A stretch of 64,000 nt of DNA, from positions 186,001 through 250,000 of the forward strand of contig SADC01001375.1 of assembly GCA_004194705.1 (NCBI GenBank), in the 5' to 3' direction. Positions 1-10,155 of this stretch are shown piece by piece. How positions within the stretch are numbered: position 1 is the stretch's first letter; the number at the start of each line of letters is the position of its first letter. The notes under the pieces are model-generated. The model saw nothing but the letters and a program-made list of their open reading frames with translations, was not told the DNA's origin and ran no database searches. This stretch comes from Ditylenchus dipsaci. Its lineage: Eukaryota; Nematoda; Chromadorea; Rhabditida; Anguinidae. Position numbers and translations under genes: made by a program.

Positions 1-313
1 CAAAAATCTGACCCTAAAGTCTGCCAAACTGTCAACAATACTGTATTTTTCTTATAAACACCACGGGGCGTTTATTCCTGAACTTGCCTCTAAGGGGCGT
101 TAATTAAAGTCACTGTGAAACTTTTATATGTGTAATCAAAGTCCGAAACGTGGAATCGGTAGGCTTACAGTAGTTAAGAAAACACAGAAAAGAACAATTC
201 GAAAAAAAATTCTGCTCGGAGATACAAAACTTCATAATCAAGGAAGGAGTTAATTAGAGGAAATACAATAATTAATTTGATAATTTATTTTGTAATAATT
301 TTGGGGTATAGAC
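1..313. other. AT-rich sequence, no gene seen
   Basis: No open frame of note, no recognisable RNA and no clear repeat. It ends where the first inverted-repeat element starts. Confidence 0.5.
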
Positions 314-1242
314 GGGTACACCCCGTTTGTGTCTAAAACCGTTTGTGTCTAAGGCCGTTTGTGTCTAAACCGTTTGTGTCTAAGCCGTTTGTGTCTAAAC
401 CGTTTGTGTCTAAACCGTTTGTGTCTAAGGCCGTTTGTGTCTAATTTTTTACATAACCTAATTCATTTGTATTGTGCACTCCTACCCCTCACCCTCGCAA
501 TGTGAATTACGGTAAATAGACGTTTCGTCAATTTTTTTATTCAAAAGTTGCTTTGGTCCCCCTTGTTGTTTTTTCGAAAAATTTTAGAATGTGTCTGAAC
601 CACCCTAAACCACTCAAAACCACCTCAAGACACCCAAAACCTCCAAACCCAACTAAAAGTACCCAACACACTTAAAACCAACAAAAAAAACACTCGAAAC
701 CGTCCAAAACTACTCCAAACAAAAATTTTGTTGGAATTTATATTTTCAAGTCTTAACCAACTAAGTCAAGTGGTCGTCCACTTGGATCAAAAATTTTTTT
801 CGCTTTTCAAGTTCCAAAATTTATTTTCTGGACTAATTCGGGCATGCTGAATGTGGTTTGATATTGGTAGAATGCCGTTTTGTAAGGTATTTTTTGAGTT
901 TCGGTATAATCGTGTTTTTGTAAAACCAATTATCTCCTGAAACCAAAAAAATACCCGACAAAACGTTATTTTACCACTATCAAACCATTCTCAGCATGCC
1001 CTAGTTAGTCCACAGAACTGGTTTTAATACCCAAAATTCAAAAAAAAAGTTGCTCCAGTGGACGACCGCCTGGTTAGGTTGGTTCAGACAAAAAAAAATC
1101 AATAAAAATGAATTACGTTATCTAAAAAATTAGACACAAACGGTTTAGACACAAACGGTTTAGACACAAACGTTTAGACACAAACGGTTTAGACACAAAC
1201 GGTTTAGACACAAACGGTTTTAGACACAAACGTCCGTGTCCC
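314..1242. mobile_element. Foldback-type element 1 (tandem CCGTTTGTGTCTAA arms)
   Basis: The left end (about 321-453) is a tandem array of the 14-18 bp unit CCGTTTGTGTCTAA. The right end (about 1,129-1,242) is the same array in reverse complement (TTAGACACAAACGG). The inner part is also inverted: the stretch around 745-890 (GTGGTCGTCCACTTGG, GGGCATGCTGAATGTGG) returns reversed at about 960-1,080. The whole is a palindrome centred near 905. No coding capacity is seen. The layout of tandem units in inverted arms matches Foldback-type elements; the family assignment is inference. Confidence 0.7.
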
Positions 1243-1250
1243 GGTATAGA

Positions 1251-1905
1251 CGTTTGGCTACAAATGTAACATTTGTTACATTTGGTGGCTAAAGTTTAGA
1301 ATGTGACCTTTTTCTAAAAATGGTCAAAATCAGTTTTTTTAGTTGTGTAACATTGTAAAAAATGCTCAGCATTCATTTTTATTGTTGGGAAAGCCAATTT
1401 TTCAAAAAAAAAATTTTTTGTCGAAAATTGTCAAAAACGTTATACCATATACTACCTTAGTCGGTACTTATGCGGTTCCCCCCCCCCCCCCATATCGAAA
1501 TTAAGGGGCTTCCTATTGAATTAGGGTGCCTGCCGAAGGCAGGCAGGTGTGTATAAAGGGTCAGCCCTTGGCCCGAACAATGTACCCCAAAGGGGCTTCC
1601 TATTGAATTAGGGTGCCTGCCGAAGGCAGGCAGGTAAAAAATGTGAAAAAGTCAAAATGTCTGATGGAAAAAACCTTTTCTGTATTTTTATGTGGTCGGA
1701 AACAACGTTTTTATCGGTTTTAACGTGTAAGAATTGCTTAGAAATGGTTAAAACCTGTTTTTTTCGACTGTTTTTTTTTTTCGCTTTCCCAACAATAAAA
1801 ATGAATGCTGAGCATTTTTACAATGTTACACAACTAAAAAAACTGATTTTGACCATTTTTAGAAAAAGGTCACATTCTAAACTCCAGCCCATTTGGTAGC
1901 CAACG
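1251..1905. mobile_element. Palindromic element with CGTTTGGCTACCAAATG ends
   Basis: The left arm at 1,251-1,415 (CGTTTGGCTAC, then an AATGCTCAGCATTC region) is the reverse complement of 1,780-1,905. The middle holds a poly-C run near 1,478-1,492 and two copies of a hairpin module listed separately. The same terminal word ends the composite element 3,213-5,389 and forms the short palindrome at 5,396-5,441. The 80-codon frame at 1,657 lies in the right arm and is not a gene. Confidence 0.65.
1505..1634 (+). repeat. Two copies of a module with a perfect GAA-loop hairpin
   Basis: The module GGGGCTTCCTATTGAATTAG is followed by the 19-nt hairpin TGCCTGCCGAAGGCAGGCA at 1,527-1,545 and again at 1,614-1,632. 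The two copies are 87 bp apart. Between them is AAAGGGTCAGCCCTTGGCCC, also self-complementary in part. The stem is 8 bp, GC-rich and perfect, with a 3-nt loop. A third copy lies at 4,941-4,959 inside a different element. Confidence 0.75.
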
Positions 1906-2015
1906 TAGGGTTGGGTAATTCTCCGGAGAAATACTTTCCGGGTAATTACCCGGGTAATTACCCGGGTAATTACCGGTAATTACCCGAAAAGCGGAGAAAT
2001 ACTATTTGCTGATAC

Positions 2016-2560
2016 CTAAACCATCTGGATGGTACCCAAACCACCTGAATGGTACCCAAACCACCGGTATGGTACCTAAATCACCTGGATAGTGCCCAAA
2101 CCATCTGGATGTTACCTGAAACACCTGGACGGTACCCAAACCATCTGGATATCACTCAAAACACCTGGATATTGGAACTGGTCTACAATATGCGCCCCAA
2201 AAATCTGCCTTGGTCCCCCCTGTTCTTTTTTCTTGAAAAATGCCTTGGTCCCCCCTGTTGTTTTAAGGTGAACATGTTCAAGGTGATCATTTAACCATAA
2301 TCACCATGATCACAACATTATTATAACTCTAATGGACAGGGGGACCAAGGCATTTTTCAAGAAAAAAGAACAGGGGGACCAAGGCAGATTTTTGGGCGCA
2401 TATTGTAGACCAGTTCCGGTACCCAAACCACCTGGATGGTACCCAAATCACATGGATGGTACCCAAACCCCCTGGATAGTACCCGAACCATCTGGATATT
2501 AATTAAAACACCTAGATGATACCTAGACCATCTGGATGATACCTAAACCAAAAAATTTCT
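2016..2560. repeat. Tandem array of about 20-bp GGTACCCAAACCACCTGGAT units
   Basis: Roughly eight degenerate units run from 2,016 to 2,173 and about seven more from 2,418 to 2,560, in the same orientation. A 244-bp palindromic MITE separates the two halves, so one array was split by an insertion. The 81-codon frame at 2,049 is a by-product of the array. Confidence 0.75.
2174..2417. mobile_element. Palindromic MITE carrying the GCCTTGGTCCCCCCTGTT word
   Basis: The left end GGAACTGGTCTACAATATGC is matched by its reverse complement ending at 2,417. The arms are about 90 bp and include CCTTGGTCCCCCCTGTT twice on each side. The element interrupts the 20-bp tandem array. No coding capacity. Confidence 0.75.
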
Positions 2561-2710
2561 GGCTGAGTAGGGTAGGTGGATTAAGTGAATGGTGAAAAAA
2601 GTGATAAAAAAGTGAATGGTTGAAAAAAAGATAAAAAAGTGAATGGTTAGTGGCGATTGTGATATTGTCGACCATAATTGCCATTAAATTGTCTATGAAG
2701 AAAGCAATTA

Positions 2711-2868
2711 CCGTATTTCCTCTAATAAGGCGGCCCGCTCTAATAAGGCGGCCCCCTCATTTTTTTTGACTAAAATTTCAGAGTTAAGGGCATTTTTGAT
2801 TGACAATTTTCAGATTTTTGGGGTTTTGAAAAATAAGGCGGCCGGCCGCCTTTTTAGAGGAAATACGG
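2711..2868. mobile_element. TACCGTATT-family MITE, tag AAGGCGGCC
   Basis: It starts CCGTATTTCCTCTAAT after a TA and ends ATTTCCTC reversed before a TA. The inner constant core TTGACTAAAATTTCAGAGTT is present. The copy-specific tag AAGGCGGCC occurs twice next to the left end, and as AAGGCGGCC/GGCCGCCTT at the right end. TA flanks suggest a TA target duplication, as proved for other copies by empty sites. Confidence 0.8.
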
Positions 2869-3537
2869 TATACTTGTAAAATAAAAATATTCAAAATATA
2901 TCAGCGTAAAAATGAAGAAGATATAGCAGAAAAATAAAATAATGAAAAAATGTATCAGCTGGGAGTCGAACCTTCGACGTTTAAAAGGAGACCAGTAGTG
3001 TAAAGGAAAAGCATGGCTCAAGCGGGAAGTGATTCCTGCATAATTAGGAAGTAAATATTGCCTCCCCGAGCAATAAATACTAAAAAATAGTATTTCTCCG
3101 ATTTTTCTCTACGGAGAAATACTTAGTATTTCTCCGGGTAATTACCCGGGTAATTACCCGGAGAATTACCCGGGTAATTACCCATCACTCAACCCTAGCC
3201 AAACGTCACAGGGACGTTTGGCTACCAAATGTAACATTTTTCAAATTTGGCGTATTTTTGAATTTTGATTCAAAAATTAACCAGCGCATGGAATTGTCTT
3301 CCACGTTCGTCATTTTCTTGTTTAATTTTGTTTCTTTTCTGCTTGTCTTTATACAATGCTTGTTGTTTACTCATTATTTATCATGTTCTTATCTTCCAGA
3401 TGAATTCATTCAAGTGGACTAACCAAGATGTCATCTTATTTCATCTTATTTAATTTCATTAATTTCATCTTATTTGTTGAATTTTGTTAATTGTTGTTTG
3501 TTATGTTTGAATAAATTGAAAGTTTTGAATTTTCTTT

Positions 3538-4518
3538 GGCTGTAAGTGAATTGCAGCGGTAAAACTGTGAATTTCAACGGTAAATTAATTTTTTTCAACG
3601 GTATTTTAAAATTTGCCACAAAACAATGAAATTCAACGGTAAATTTGTGAAATTCAGCGGTAAATTTATCGTAAAGTCAACTTTACAGTACGTTGCCTTA
3701 TTTGTGTATCAATGTTTGTGAATCGTTCAGGCAGAAACAACTTTAGCACTATTTTAGATGCAATCTCAAGTCGGTCAAAGGAAGAGGCGAGGAGCGGTGC
3801 GCGAATGGGTGACTGCAAAGGAGTGCCCTAGTAAGGAAGACGCAGATGTGTGGATGGCTGAGAATGCAGGATCCTCGACATAGTATGATTAACCCGTTGT
3901 GTCTTTGATTTTGTTAATAATTTTTTGTTTTAGAGATTCCGATTTCCCTACACTAGCTGAACACACTATAAGAAACCGCGAAACTCGTTCTACTCGCTGA
4001 AGAAGTCAAGCTGTTATGCCGGCTACATTTCCTGCACGTGCTCTGAGGGAATCATGGACGTCGTCTGCAAACACTCGCTAATGCTGATGGAGGCCGAGAA
4101 GCTGACCGATCCATTGCCGCAGCCACTGGAGGGAAGGCAGAAGAGAGGAGGAAAAGAAAGATTGGTCACGCCCTAGAAAGAGTCTGAAAATTCGTTGTCT
4201 GGTTTAAATGTTTCTCTTTGTTATTGTTGTTTCTGAATAAAGGCAGTGTTGTGAGATAGGAATGTGTATTTTGCTTGCTGGTAAGTAATATAAGGATTTC
4301 ATCTGAAACAAAATTTATGCTTTGCGCCAACTATTTACCCTCGGGGTCATTTCTATGAGGCAACGGACTGTAAAGTTGACTTTACGATAAATTTACCGCT
4401 GAATTTCACAAATTTACCGTTGAATTTCATTGTTTTATGGCAAATTTGAAAATACCGTTGAAAAAAATTAATTTACCGTTGAAATTCACAGTTTTACCGC
4501 TGCAATTCAATTTGAGCC
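3538..4518. mobile_element. Mutator-like element with 9-bp target duplication
   Basis: The direct repeat ATTTTCTTT is found at 3,529-3,537 and 4,519-4,527. Between them is a 981-bp element starting GGCTGTAAGTGAATTGCAGC and ending with the matching inverted sequence. The terminal inverted repeats are about 140 bp and rich in TTCAACGGTAAA units. A 9-bp duplication plus long inverted repeats is typical of MULE elements. The interior keeps a SWIM-type zinc-finger remnant, which fits the same superfamily. Confidence 0.8.
3784..4176 (+). pseudogene. MULE-type SWIM zinc-finger protein remnant
   Basis: Two coding-like blocks lie inside the Mutator-like element. The first (from 3,784) reads VREWVTAKECPSKEDADVWM and meets a stop. 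After a TTTTGTTTTAG acceptor-like site near 3,932 the second block reads a stop and then about 70 codons to TAG at 4,174-4,176. These include YAGYISCTCSEGIMDVVCKH, a CxC-x(n)-CxH pattern as in SWIM zinc fingers, followed by a basic tail. SWIM fingers occur at the C-terminus of many MULE transposases. The in-frame stops and the loss of the catalytic part show a decayed, non-autonomous copy. A poly(A)-type AATAAA follows near 4,236. Confidence 0.6.
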
Positions 4519-4574
4519 ATTTTCTTTGTATTACCTTGCAATAAGTAGTTTAAATGGTAAAAACAATATGATCA

Positions 4575-5334
4575 GGGATCAGGACGTTTGAGTCCCGGGC
4601 CGTTTGGGTCCCACGGCCGTTTGTGTCCCGGCCGTTTGTGTCCCGGCCGTTTGTGTCCCGGCCGTTTGAGTCCCGGCCGTTTGGGTCCCAGGCAGTTTGG
4701 GTCCCAGGCCGTTTTAGTCCCCAGCCGAGCAATCAATGCTCCCCAGCATTACGCAGATGTGTTGTACGTATTAGAACTGGTGCTGCACCAAGAAAAAGCT
4801 ATGTGGGTCATCAAAGGGTCAGCCATTATCCCGTACCATGTACCCCAAAGAGTCAGTTCTTATCCCGTACCATGTACCCCTAAAGGGTCAGCCCTTATCC
4901 CGGACCATGTACCCTCAAAGGGCTTCCTATTGAATTAGGTTGCCTGCCGAAGGCAGGCAGGTAGAAAATCTAGAAAAGTCAAAATTTTCGATGGATTGTA
5001 TGCGGAGGGGCCCAAACGCGTAGTAACTGGAAGTAGACCGTAAAGGCTGAATGGCAGCTTGCTGTTGATTTTCTTCATCGCTTGAATAGTCACTGAGGCC
5101 ATTTACAATTCTTCGGGCCAGTTCTGTAGTAGCATCCAACATCAGATCTCTAGATAAATATCAGTTTAATTCACGAAACAATTTCTTTTAACAAAACAAA
5201 AACATTTTTTTGAAATGAATAATAGTTGTGCGGGGACTCAAACGGCCGGACACAAACGGCAGGGACACAAACGGCCGGGACACAAACGGCCGTGGGACCC
5301 AAACGGCCCGGGACTCAAACGTCGCGGACCCTAT
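4575..5334. mobile_element. Foldback-type element 2 (tandem GTCCCGGCCGTTTGTGTCCC arms)
   Basis: About nine units of a 15-16 bp repeat (GTCCCGGCCGTTTGTG) at 4,583-4,722 return in reverse complement (GGGACACAAACGGCC) at 5,231-5,330. The interior has three to four copies of a roughly 34-bp unit (AAAGGGTCAGCCCTTATCCC) at 4,812-4,920 and the hairpin module. Frames of 60-116 codons on both strands at 4,550-4,938 are repeat translations. The architecture matches foldback element 1 with an unrelated unit. Confidence 0.7.
4920..4961 (+). repeat. Third copy of the GAA-loop hairpin module
   Basis: GGGCTTCCTATTGAATTAGG precedes the perfect hairpin TGCCTGCCGAAGGCAGGCA at 4,941-4,959, followed by GGT as in the two copies at 1,505-1,634. 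The 34-bp repeat before it shares AAAGGGTCAGCCCTT and TGTACCCC with the earlier copies, so the whole module moved together. Confidence 0.75.
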
Positions 5335-5395
5335 GATCAACATATAGAACACTGAAATTTGAAAATGTTACATTTGGTAGCCAAACGTCCCTAGG

Positions 5396-5441
5396 GCGTT
5401 TGGCTACCAAATGTAACAAATGTTACATTGGTAGCCAAACG
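5396..5441. mobile_element. Minimal palindrome of CGTTTGGCTACCAAATG ends
   Basis: CGTTTGGCTACCAAATGTAAC is followed almost at once by its reverse complement, giving a 46-bp near-perfect palindrome. It is best read as an internally deleted relative of the 1,251-1,905 element. Confidence 0.6.
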
Positions 5442-5754
5442 TCTACTCACCATAATTTTAACAATAAACAATATTTTCCTACCGTTTAGAGATACACAAT
5501 AACTAGGTGATGGATATATTGACCCGTAGTGTCAAATTTTCAATTCTAAACATAACTTTAAAATTTAAACTATAAACAGGGCTGTGCACGGGCCGGGTTT
5601 GACAGCGAGAAAAATATCAAAGAGAGAAAAATATCAATAGTCAGTAACCGAACACACTTTATTATAATAAAAATAACAAGTTAAACTCTTTCGCAGTCAC
5701 TTCTTGAATCTCTTTGTCTTTCCTTGCTTTTAACAGGCCTCAAAGGAACGGTGA
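5442..5754. other. No gene seen
   Basis: AT-rich. Near 5,580 it contains GGGCTGTGCACGGGCCGGG, a sequence that resembles the end of hAT-type elements and recurs in related form at about 19,980 and 48,600. No partner end is seen nearby. Confidence 0.4.
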
Positions 5755-5897
5755 GGATAACGAAAGAAGGGCAAAGTCAATAAAAAGAGGGTGAAGTCAA
5801 CAAAAGGAGGGTGAGCTCTGAAAAGGAGGGTAAAGTCCGCGTTTTTCTGAAAAGCAAAAAAGGAGGGTAAAATCCGCAAAAAGGAGCGTGAAACTAA
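5755..5897. repeat. Degenerate AAAAGGAGGGTGAAGTC tandem array
   Basis: About six imperfect units of 18-30 bp built on AAAAGGAGGGTGAAGTC. The minus-strand frame across it (5,797-6,024) is not credible as a gene. Confidence 0.6.
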
Positions 5898-5931
5898 TCA
5901 TAGCCAATTTTTTTATTATTACAGTCAAACC

Positions 5932-5991
5932 TCGATAATCCGCCACCCTCGGATCGGTCCCATGGGGTGGCGGATTATCGAGGTTTGACTG
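5932..5991. mobile_element. pogo-like MITE, 60 bp
   Basis: CAGTCAAACCTCGATAATCC is followed after a short loop by its reverse complement, flanked by TA on both sides (5,930-5,931 and 5,992-5,993). CAGTC... ends with TA duplications resemble pogo/Tigger elements. The tag ATAATCCGCCACCC is copy-specific. Confidence 0.7.
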
Positions 5992-6164
5992 TACCCATTC
6001 GCCGTGAAATCCAAAAGTAGACATATGTCATACAGGTCAGATTTTCAACTTTTCCTACAACAATTTTAACACATGCTCGACAAAAGTCTTAGCTTCTAGT
6101 CAAATACAAGTCAAAAATTAAGCAAATAATTTTGGCATATCTGGATTTTGCAGCCAAAAGTCTT

Positions 6165-6530
6165 ACACTACGTGTATAATGACGCGGCAAAAGTCGCAGT
6201 CACAGTGTGTCCAATGACGCGGAAAAGTGTTACTGCGACGTTAATTCAAATGGATTTGCTCGATTTGCAGTCACTGAATCGATTCGCAGTCACAGTCGCA
6301 GTCACACTTTTCCGAGCTATTGGACACACACTGTGACGGCACTACTGGAGTTGCCGGTGCCAAAAACAGCTTGGTCCCCCTAGCTAAACAAAAACAACAG
6401 GAGAACCAAGCTGTTTTTTTGGCACCGGCAACTTCAGTAGTGCCCACTGTGACTGCGACTGTTTACGTGTGTCCTATGACGCGGAAAAGTCACAGTCATA
6501 CTTTTCGGCGTCATTAAACACGTAGTGTTA
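6165..6530. mobile_element. Palindromic element with nested inner palindrome
   Basis: ATGACGCGGCAAAAGTCGCAG near 6,180 is mirrored by TTTTCGGCGTCATTAAACACG near 6,505. An inner palindrome, GCCGGTGCCAAAAACAGC at 6,354 with its inverse ending near 6,440, sits at the centre and looks like a later insertion. Frames at 6,148 and 6,320 are translations of these repeats. Confidence 0.6.
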
Positions 6531-6884
6531 ATTTTGCAGCAAAATATCTTAACTTTGCAGCAAATTTTTGTTTTGCCTTTTTCTCTTAATTTTTTTTCAA
6601 GGCGATAACACTTTTGTGTAGCCCCGCGATTCTAGTTTCTAGAAAGGTATAGATCAGTGGAAGATCTCTGCAAAATCTATCTCAAAAAAGTAACATGAAG
6701 CAAATAAAAAAATAATTTGGTTCACACTTTTACCTTTTCGTTATAAATTTTCTATAGATCTTGCACTGATCTATACTTTGATATAAACTAGAATCGTGGG
6801 GCTACATGATAGTGTTATAACCTTAAAAATAATAAAGTTTAAGAGAAAAATGCAAAACAAAATTTGCTGCAAAATTAATACTTT
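6531..6884. mobile_element. Palindromic element, TAATTTTGCAGCAAA ends
   Basis: The ends TAATTTTGCAGCAAA and TTTGCTGCAAAATTA are inverted. Inner pairs match as well, for example TGTAGCCCCGCGATTCTAG near 6,617 with CTAGAATCGTGGGGCTACA near 6,788. No coding region. Confidence 0.7.
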
Positions 6885-6917
6885 TTAGTAAAAAGTTTTT
6901 ACTGCTAAATTCAGATA

Positions 6918-7272
6918 CAGTCGCCTATCGCTATAACGGCACCCCTAAAGTTCGTTCCACCTAGGGTCCAAAACTTCTTTTAACCAATTTTCGAAAAATT
7001 TTGTCAGTTCTGTTTTTACAGTCTGGTCGGAAATATCGCAAGGATTCCGATTTCGCCGATCGTTTTTTGAAAAAGGGGTGCCGTTATATCGAATGTTTAC
7101 TTTTTCAACCAATGTTTTTTCTTTTCAAAAAAACGATCGGCAAAATCGGAATCCTTGCGATATTTGCAACCTTACTGTCATAACAAAACTAGTAAAAAAA
7201 TTCAAAAATTGGGTTAAAAAAGTGTCGGAGCCTAGGTGGGAACGAAGTTTTGGGGTGCCGTTATAGCGACTG
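6918..7272. mobile_element. pogo-like MITE, tag ATAACGGCACCCC
   Basis: It starts CAGTCGCCTATCGCTATAAC and ends with the inverse GTTATAGCGACTG, flanked by TA. It shares the block GTTCCCACCTAGGGTCC-like and GCAAGGATTCCGATTT with the element at 59,922-60,349. The tag ATAACGGCACCCC occurs at both ends and again inverted at the centre near 7,078. Two frames at 7,001 and 7,078 are repeat-derived. Confidence 0.75.
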
Positions 7273-8697
7273 TATGCCCAAATAATTTCCTCGTATAAAA
7301 ATACGAAATTAGTATTTTTAATACACTTTATGTACCAATCAAAACCTCAGGATATACCCATTCAAAAAAATCAGATGAAATTTTAAAAGTCATATTTTAG
7401 AAAACTAGAAACCATTTCAAGTCCACGTTTTTCTAGTCAAATTCGAGGAGTTTTTAATTTCCCGCAAAATTTTTCGAAGCTAACGTGAGCGGCTTGAAAA
7501 GCCGTGCCTACAAAACAACTTCATTTTTACTTGGTGTAAACACTCGAGTTCGACTCCCACCATGGGCGTACATTTTTAAAAGTGTTTACCAAAGCAACAA
7601 ATTGTGTAAGGCACATTAAAGGTCAGTGAAATTCTCATCAAAAACATCAAAAGCTGTTATATGTAAATTTTGGGTTGACATTTCTCGTCCTTACACAACA
7701 ACAATGGTGGCTACCGATTGGCGCTGACTTTGTGTGGGAAAAGCAGGTTAGAGAAGAGGTTCTCGATTGAATAGGTCTAATGGCTGGTGGAGGAAAAGTT
7801 GAAGAAACAGGTCACTACATTGTTTTTGTCCTTCCTTCAAAGAAACATCGAAATTTTCGAATTTTTTCCATTGATACAAAAATGAGACCTAGCAGGATTC
7901 TGAGACCGAAATTCAGGGAAATATTTATACCAAAAGTTGTATTCTACAAAATTCAAATCAGGATCCTGGCAAAAGTCATGGTCAAAAACAACTTTTTCAA
8001 GTTTAAATCCAAAATTCGAATAAAAGTAATGCCTTTTGTAATTCTACAGTTACTACCAGCATCTCAAGTTTGCCTTGGCCAATTTTGATTTTGGTCAGAA
8101 GAAAAGTTGACCAACAAGTTAGGAACGGTTTTGGTAAAACATTTGTACAATAGACCAATAACTAATTTTTTTGGACTTAGGTGGCTAGGTTAGCGCTAGC
8201 GCAATTTGAAGTCTGTGCAAAGCTGCCTATGACTGACGGGAGCTAGGGTTCTTTATACCGTCATCACTCGAATTAGTTTAGCCGCTTTTTTCAACGATTG
8301 ATGTCCTAATTAGTTTTCTTAATTAGTTGGAAAAACAATAATATCGAAGTTTAAAGTTTTTGCCTTTAGCGACTAAAATAAACCAGCCTGAAGGTGTACT
8401 TGAAATCGAGCAAGACTGATGATCTAAAATTCATATAGATGTTTTTTTGAGCCAGTGGCCAAAACAGGGTTGAATACTACCTCAATATAAGGTGTTTTAC
8501 CTTGGTCTCCCGAGGCAAAAAGCCAAGACTTTGGCCAATTTTTTTTTCAAAATCTACTTTAGCTACCAAAAACAAGTTTTACGTAGATTTCAGTTGCTAA
8601 AACGTAGGAAAAAGTGGCTACGACCCGATTTTGGGTGACGAACTCCTGCGTCGACTAGTACCCAGAAAAAGTTGCCAAAAAACAAAAAATCGAAATA
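7273..8697. other. No confident gene; weak frame at 7,780-8,088
   Basis: About 1.4 kb without an inverted-repeat element. A 102-codon plus-strand frame at 7,780-8,088 is Lys/Arg/Phe-rich with no recognisable motif and no flanking splice support, so I do not call it. A GTTCGACTCCCACCATG stretch near 7,553 resembles a tRNA T-arm, but no tRNA can be folded around it. Confidence 0.4.
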
Positions 8698-8956
8698 CCG
8701 TATTTTCTATATTAAGTCCCACGGGGAGTTATTGTTCAACCTCGAGAAAGTGGGAAATTTTGAGGCCGATTTCGAGATTTTCGGGTGCTCAACCAAAATC
8801 TGAAAAGTGGGATCAGGTGAAGTCGTGGTAACTAAAAAAATGCAAAAAACAGATTTGCAAAATGTTTTTGCTAGGCTGAGATAAAAGGTCCATATAGGGG
8901 GAGTTATTACAGAGGGGGTAGTTATTAGAGAGGGGGACTTAATACAGAAAATACGG
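8698..8956. mobile_element. TACCGTATT-family MITE, tag TTAAGTCCC
   Basis: It starts CCGTATTTTCTATATTAAG after TA and ends CTTAATACAGAAAATACGG before TA. The tag pair AAGTCCC / GGGGACTT links the two ends. The frames on both strands at 8,631 and 8,707 run through the element. Confidence 0.75.
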
Positions 8957-9770
8957 TAGCTTATTCTCAAGTTTTACCTTAAGATGGTACTTAAGATGAT
9001 GACAATACTATTATGCCTACTCTATTATTTTAATCAAAAGCACTGAAGAAAAAAAGAAGTTTGCCTTGAGAAAAAGTGAATAATTTTAATGGATTAGGTG
9101 AAGAGAAGACACCATTTAAAGCTCTCCAGCCATCATTATTATTATTCAATTTGGTTGGCATGGATGACTGATCTTGTAAAGGAAAGACAACAAAGCTAAG
9201 GTCAGCCAGAACAGCAAGGGAAAGTCCAGCAATGGACTTTCCCTTCTGGATCAACAAAGAAATTGCGAAACATTGGCAAGTCATAAAAAGTGGGTTTGCT
9301 TTTGGCTGGAATTTTGGAAAGGGATTTTTTAGTTAAAAAACGAGATACAGTCCACCCAATGAAAATTTTCATTTTGAAATGAAAATGAAAATTTCCCTTT
9401 TTCAGCGTTCGGTTTAAAAAGGGCTCTTTTCGGTTATCAGGACCTCATCTTAGGAGCCCTTCAACAATATACACCCGAAACTTCAAAAATATTCCAAAAT
9501 AAATATTTTTTACCATGATCAGTATATAAAAAAGATTTAAAAAATTGTGCATGTCCCGATAACCGGAAAAAAACCCGCGATACAGTCCACCCTCGTTGGA
9601 CCAGCAACCCCCTCATTTTTTTTGAGAAGACTGGAAGCAAGCATGGACGGTCATGCAAGAAAAAGGTATAAAATAAAAACTTTCAATATAATAAGATAGA
9701 AATTCAATTTAGAAAATGGCTGGGATTGATTTCTCACGTCCAAAGCTTCAAATTGACCATCGAATTAGTT
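8957..9770. other. No gene; short inverted repeat around 9,425-9,567
   Basis: CTTTTCGGTTATCAGGAC (about 9,426) and GTCCCGATAACCGG (about 9,552) are inverted copies. TACAGTCCACCC occurs at about 9,350 and 9,584, similar to pogo-like ends, but no complete element is visible. The minus-strand 84-codon frame at 9,030-9,284 shows no motif. Confidence 0.4.
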
Positions 9771-9836
9771 ACCGTATTTCCTCTAATAGATCGGCACCCC
9801 TAATTTCTCGACAAGAATTTCAGAGTTAGGTCAATA
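9771..9836. mobile_element. Solo left end of a TACCGTATT-family MITE
   Basis: TACCGTATTTCCTCTAATAG is followed by a tag (ATCGGCACCCC) and a piece of the constant core (ATTTCAGAGTTAGG). No right end is found within 500 bp, so this copy is truncated. Confidence 0.6.
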
Positions 9837-10001
9837 GACAGCTCGTTTGTAAGCTAAGATCCAGTGCTACACGCTAAAAAGAACAATACAATAATAAACC
9901 AAAAAACTTAAGAAATACTCGAGAAAACCAAATTTTCAAAGTTTGACGAACCTTTTGACAGGAACAATGAATTTTAGTCTATAAAAATATGAACGTAACT
10001 A

Positions 10002-10155
10002 CCGTAAATGTTCTAATAGAGCCCCCCTCTCTAATAGAGACCCCCCCCTATTTTTTGACTAAGATTTCAAAGTTAAGACCATTTTCGATTGACAATTTCC
10101 AGATTTTCGGAGGATCGAAAAATAGAGCCCCGGGGCTCTATTAGAGCATTTACGG
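10002..10155. mobile_element. TACCGTA-family MITE, tag AGAGCCCC
   Basis: It starts CCGTAAATGTTCTAATAGAG after TA and ends CTCTATTAGAGCATTTACGG before TA. The core TTTTTTGACTAAGATTTCA is present. Its terminal TAAATG/CATTTA differs from other copies but is matched at both ends. The tag AGAGCCCC/GGGGCTCT joins the ends. Confidence 0.8.

Larger units (their letters stand above)
1906..3197. mobile_element. Composite element with GGGTAATTACCC arms
   Basis: The ends are inverted: TAGGGTTGGGTAATT at 1,906 and its reverse complement ending near 3,197. Both ends carry tandem GGGTAATTACCCGGGTAATT blocks and GGAGAAATACT motifs. The interior contains two tandem arrays, one MITE inside them, and one TACCGTATT-family MITE. 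The stretch 2,875-3,060 is otherwise unremarkable. No coding region is supported. Confidence 0.6.
3213..5389. mobile_element. Composite block between inverted GACGTTTGGCTACC ends
   Basis: The left end at 3,213 (GACGTTTGGCTACCAAATG) is matched by its reverse complement ending near 5,389. Inside are a Mutator-like element (3,538-4,518) and a second Foldback-type element (4,575-5,334). Nothing is recognised in 3,245-3,537: the 62-codon frame at 3,265 lacks support. The block could be one host element that received two insertions. Confidence 0.5.

Noticed and set aside
321..453. Regular short repeats that could suggest a CRISPR array
   Set aside because: The units are contiguous with no unique spacers, occur inverted at the other end of the element, and the genome is eukaryotic.
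7780..8088. 102-codon frame on the plus strand
   Set aside because: Composition is like its AT-rich surroundings, with no motif, splice context or second copy to test conservation.
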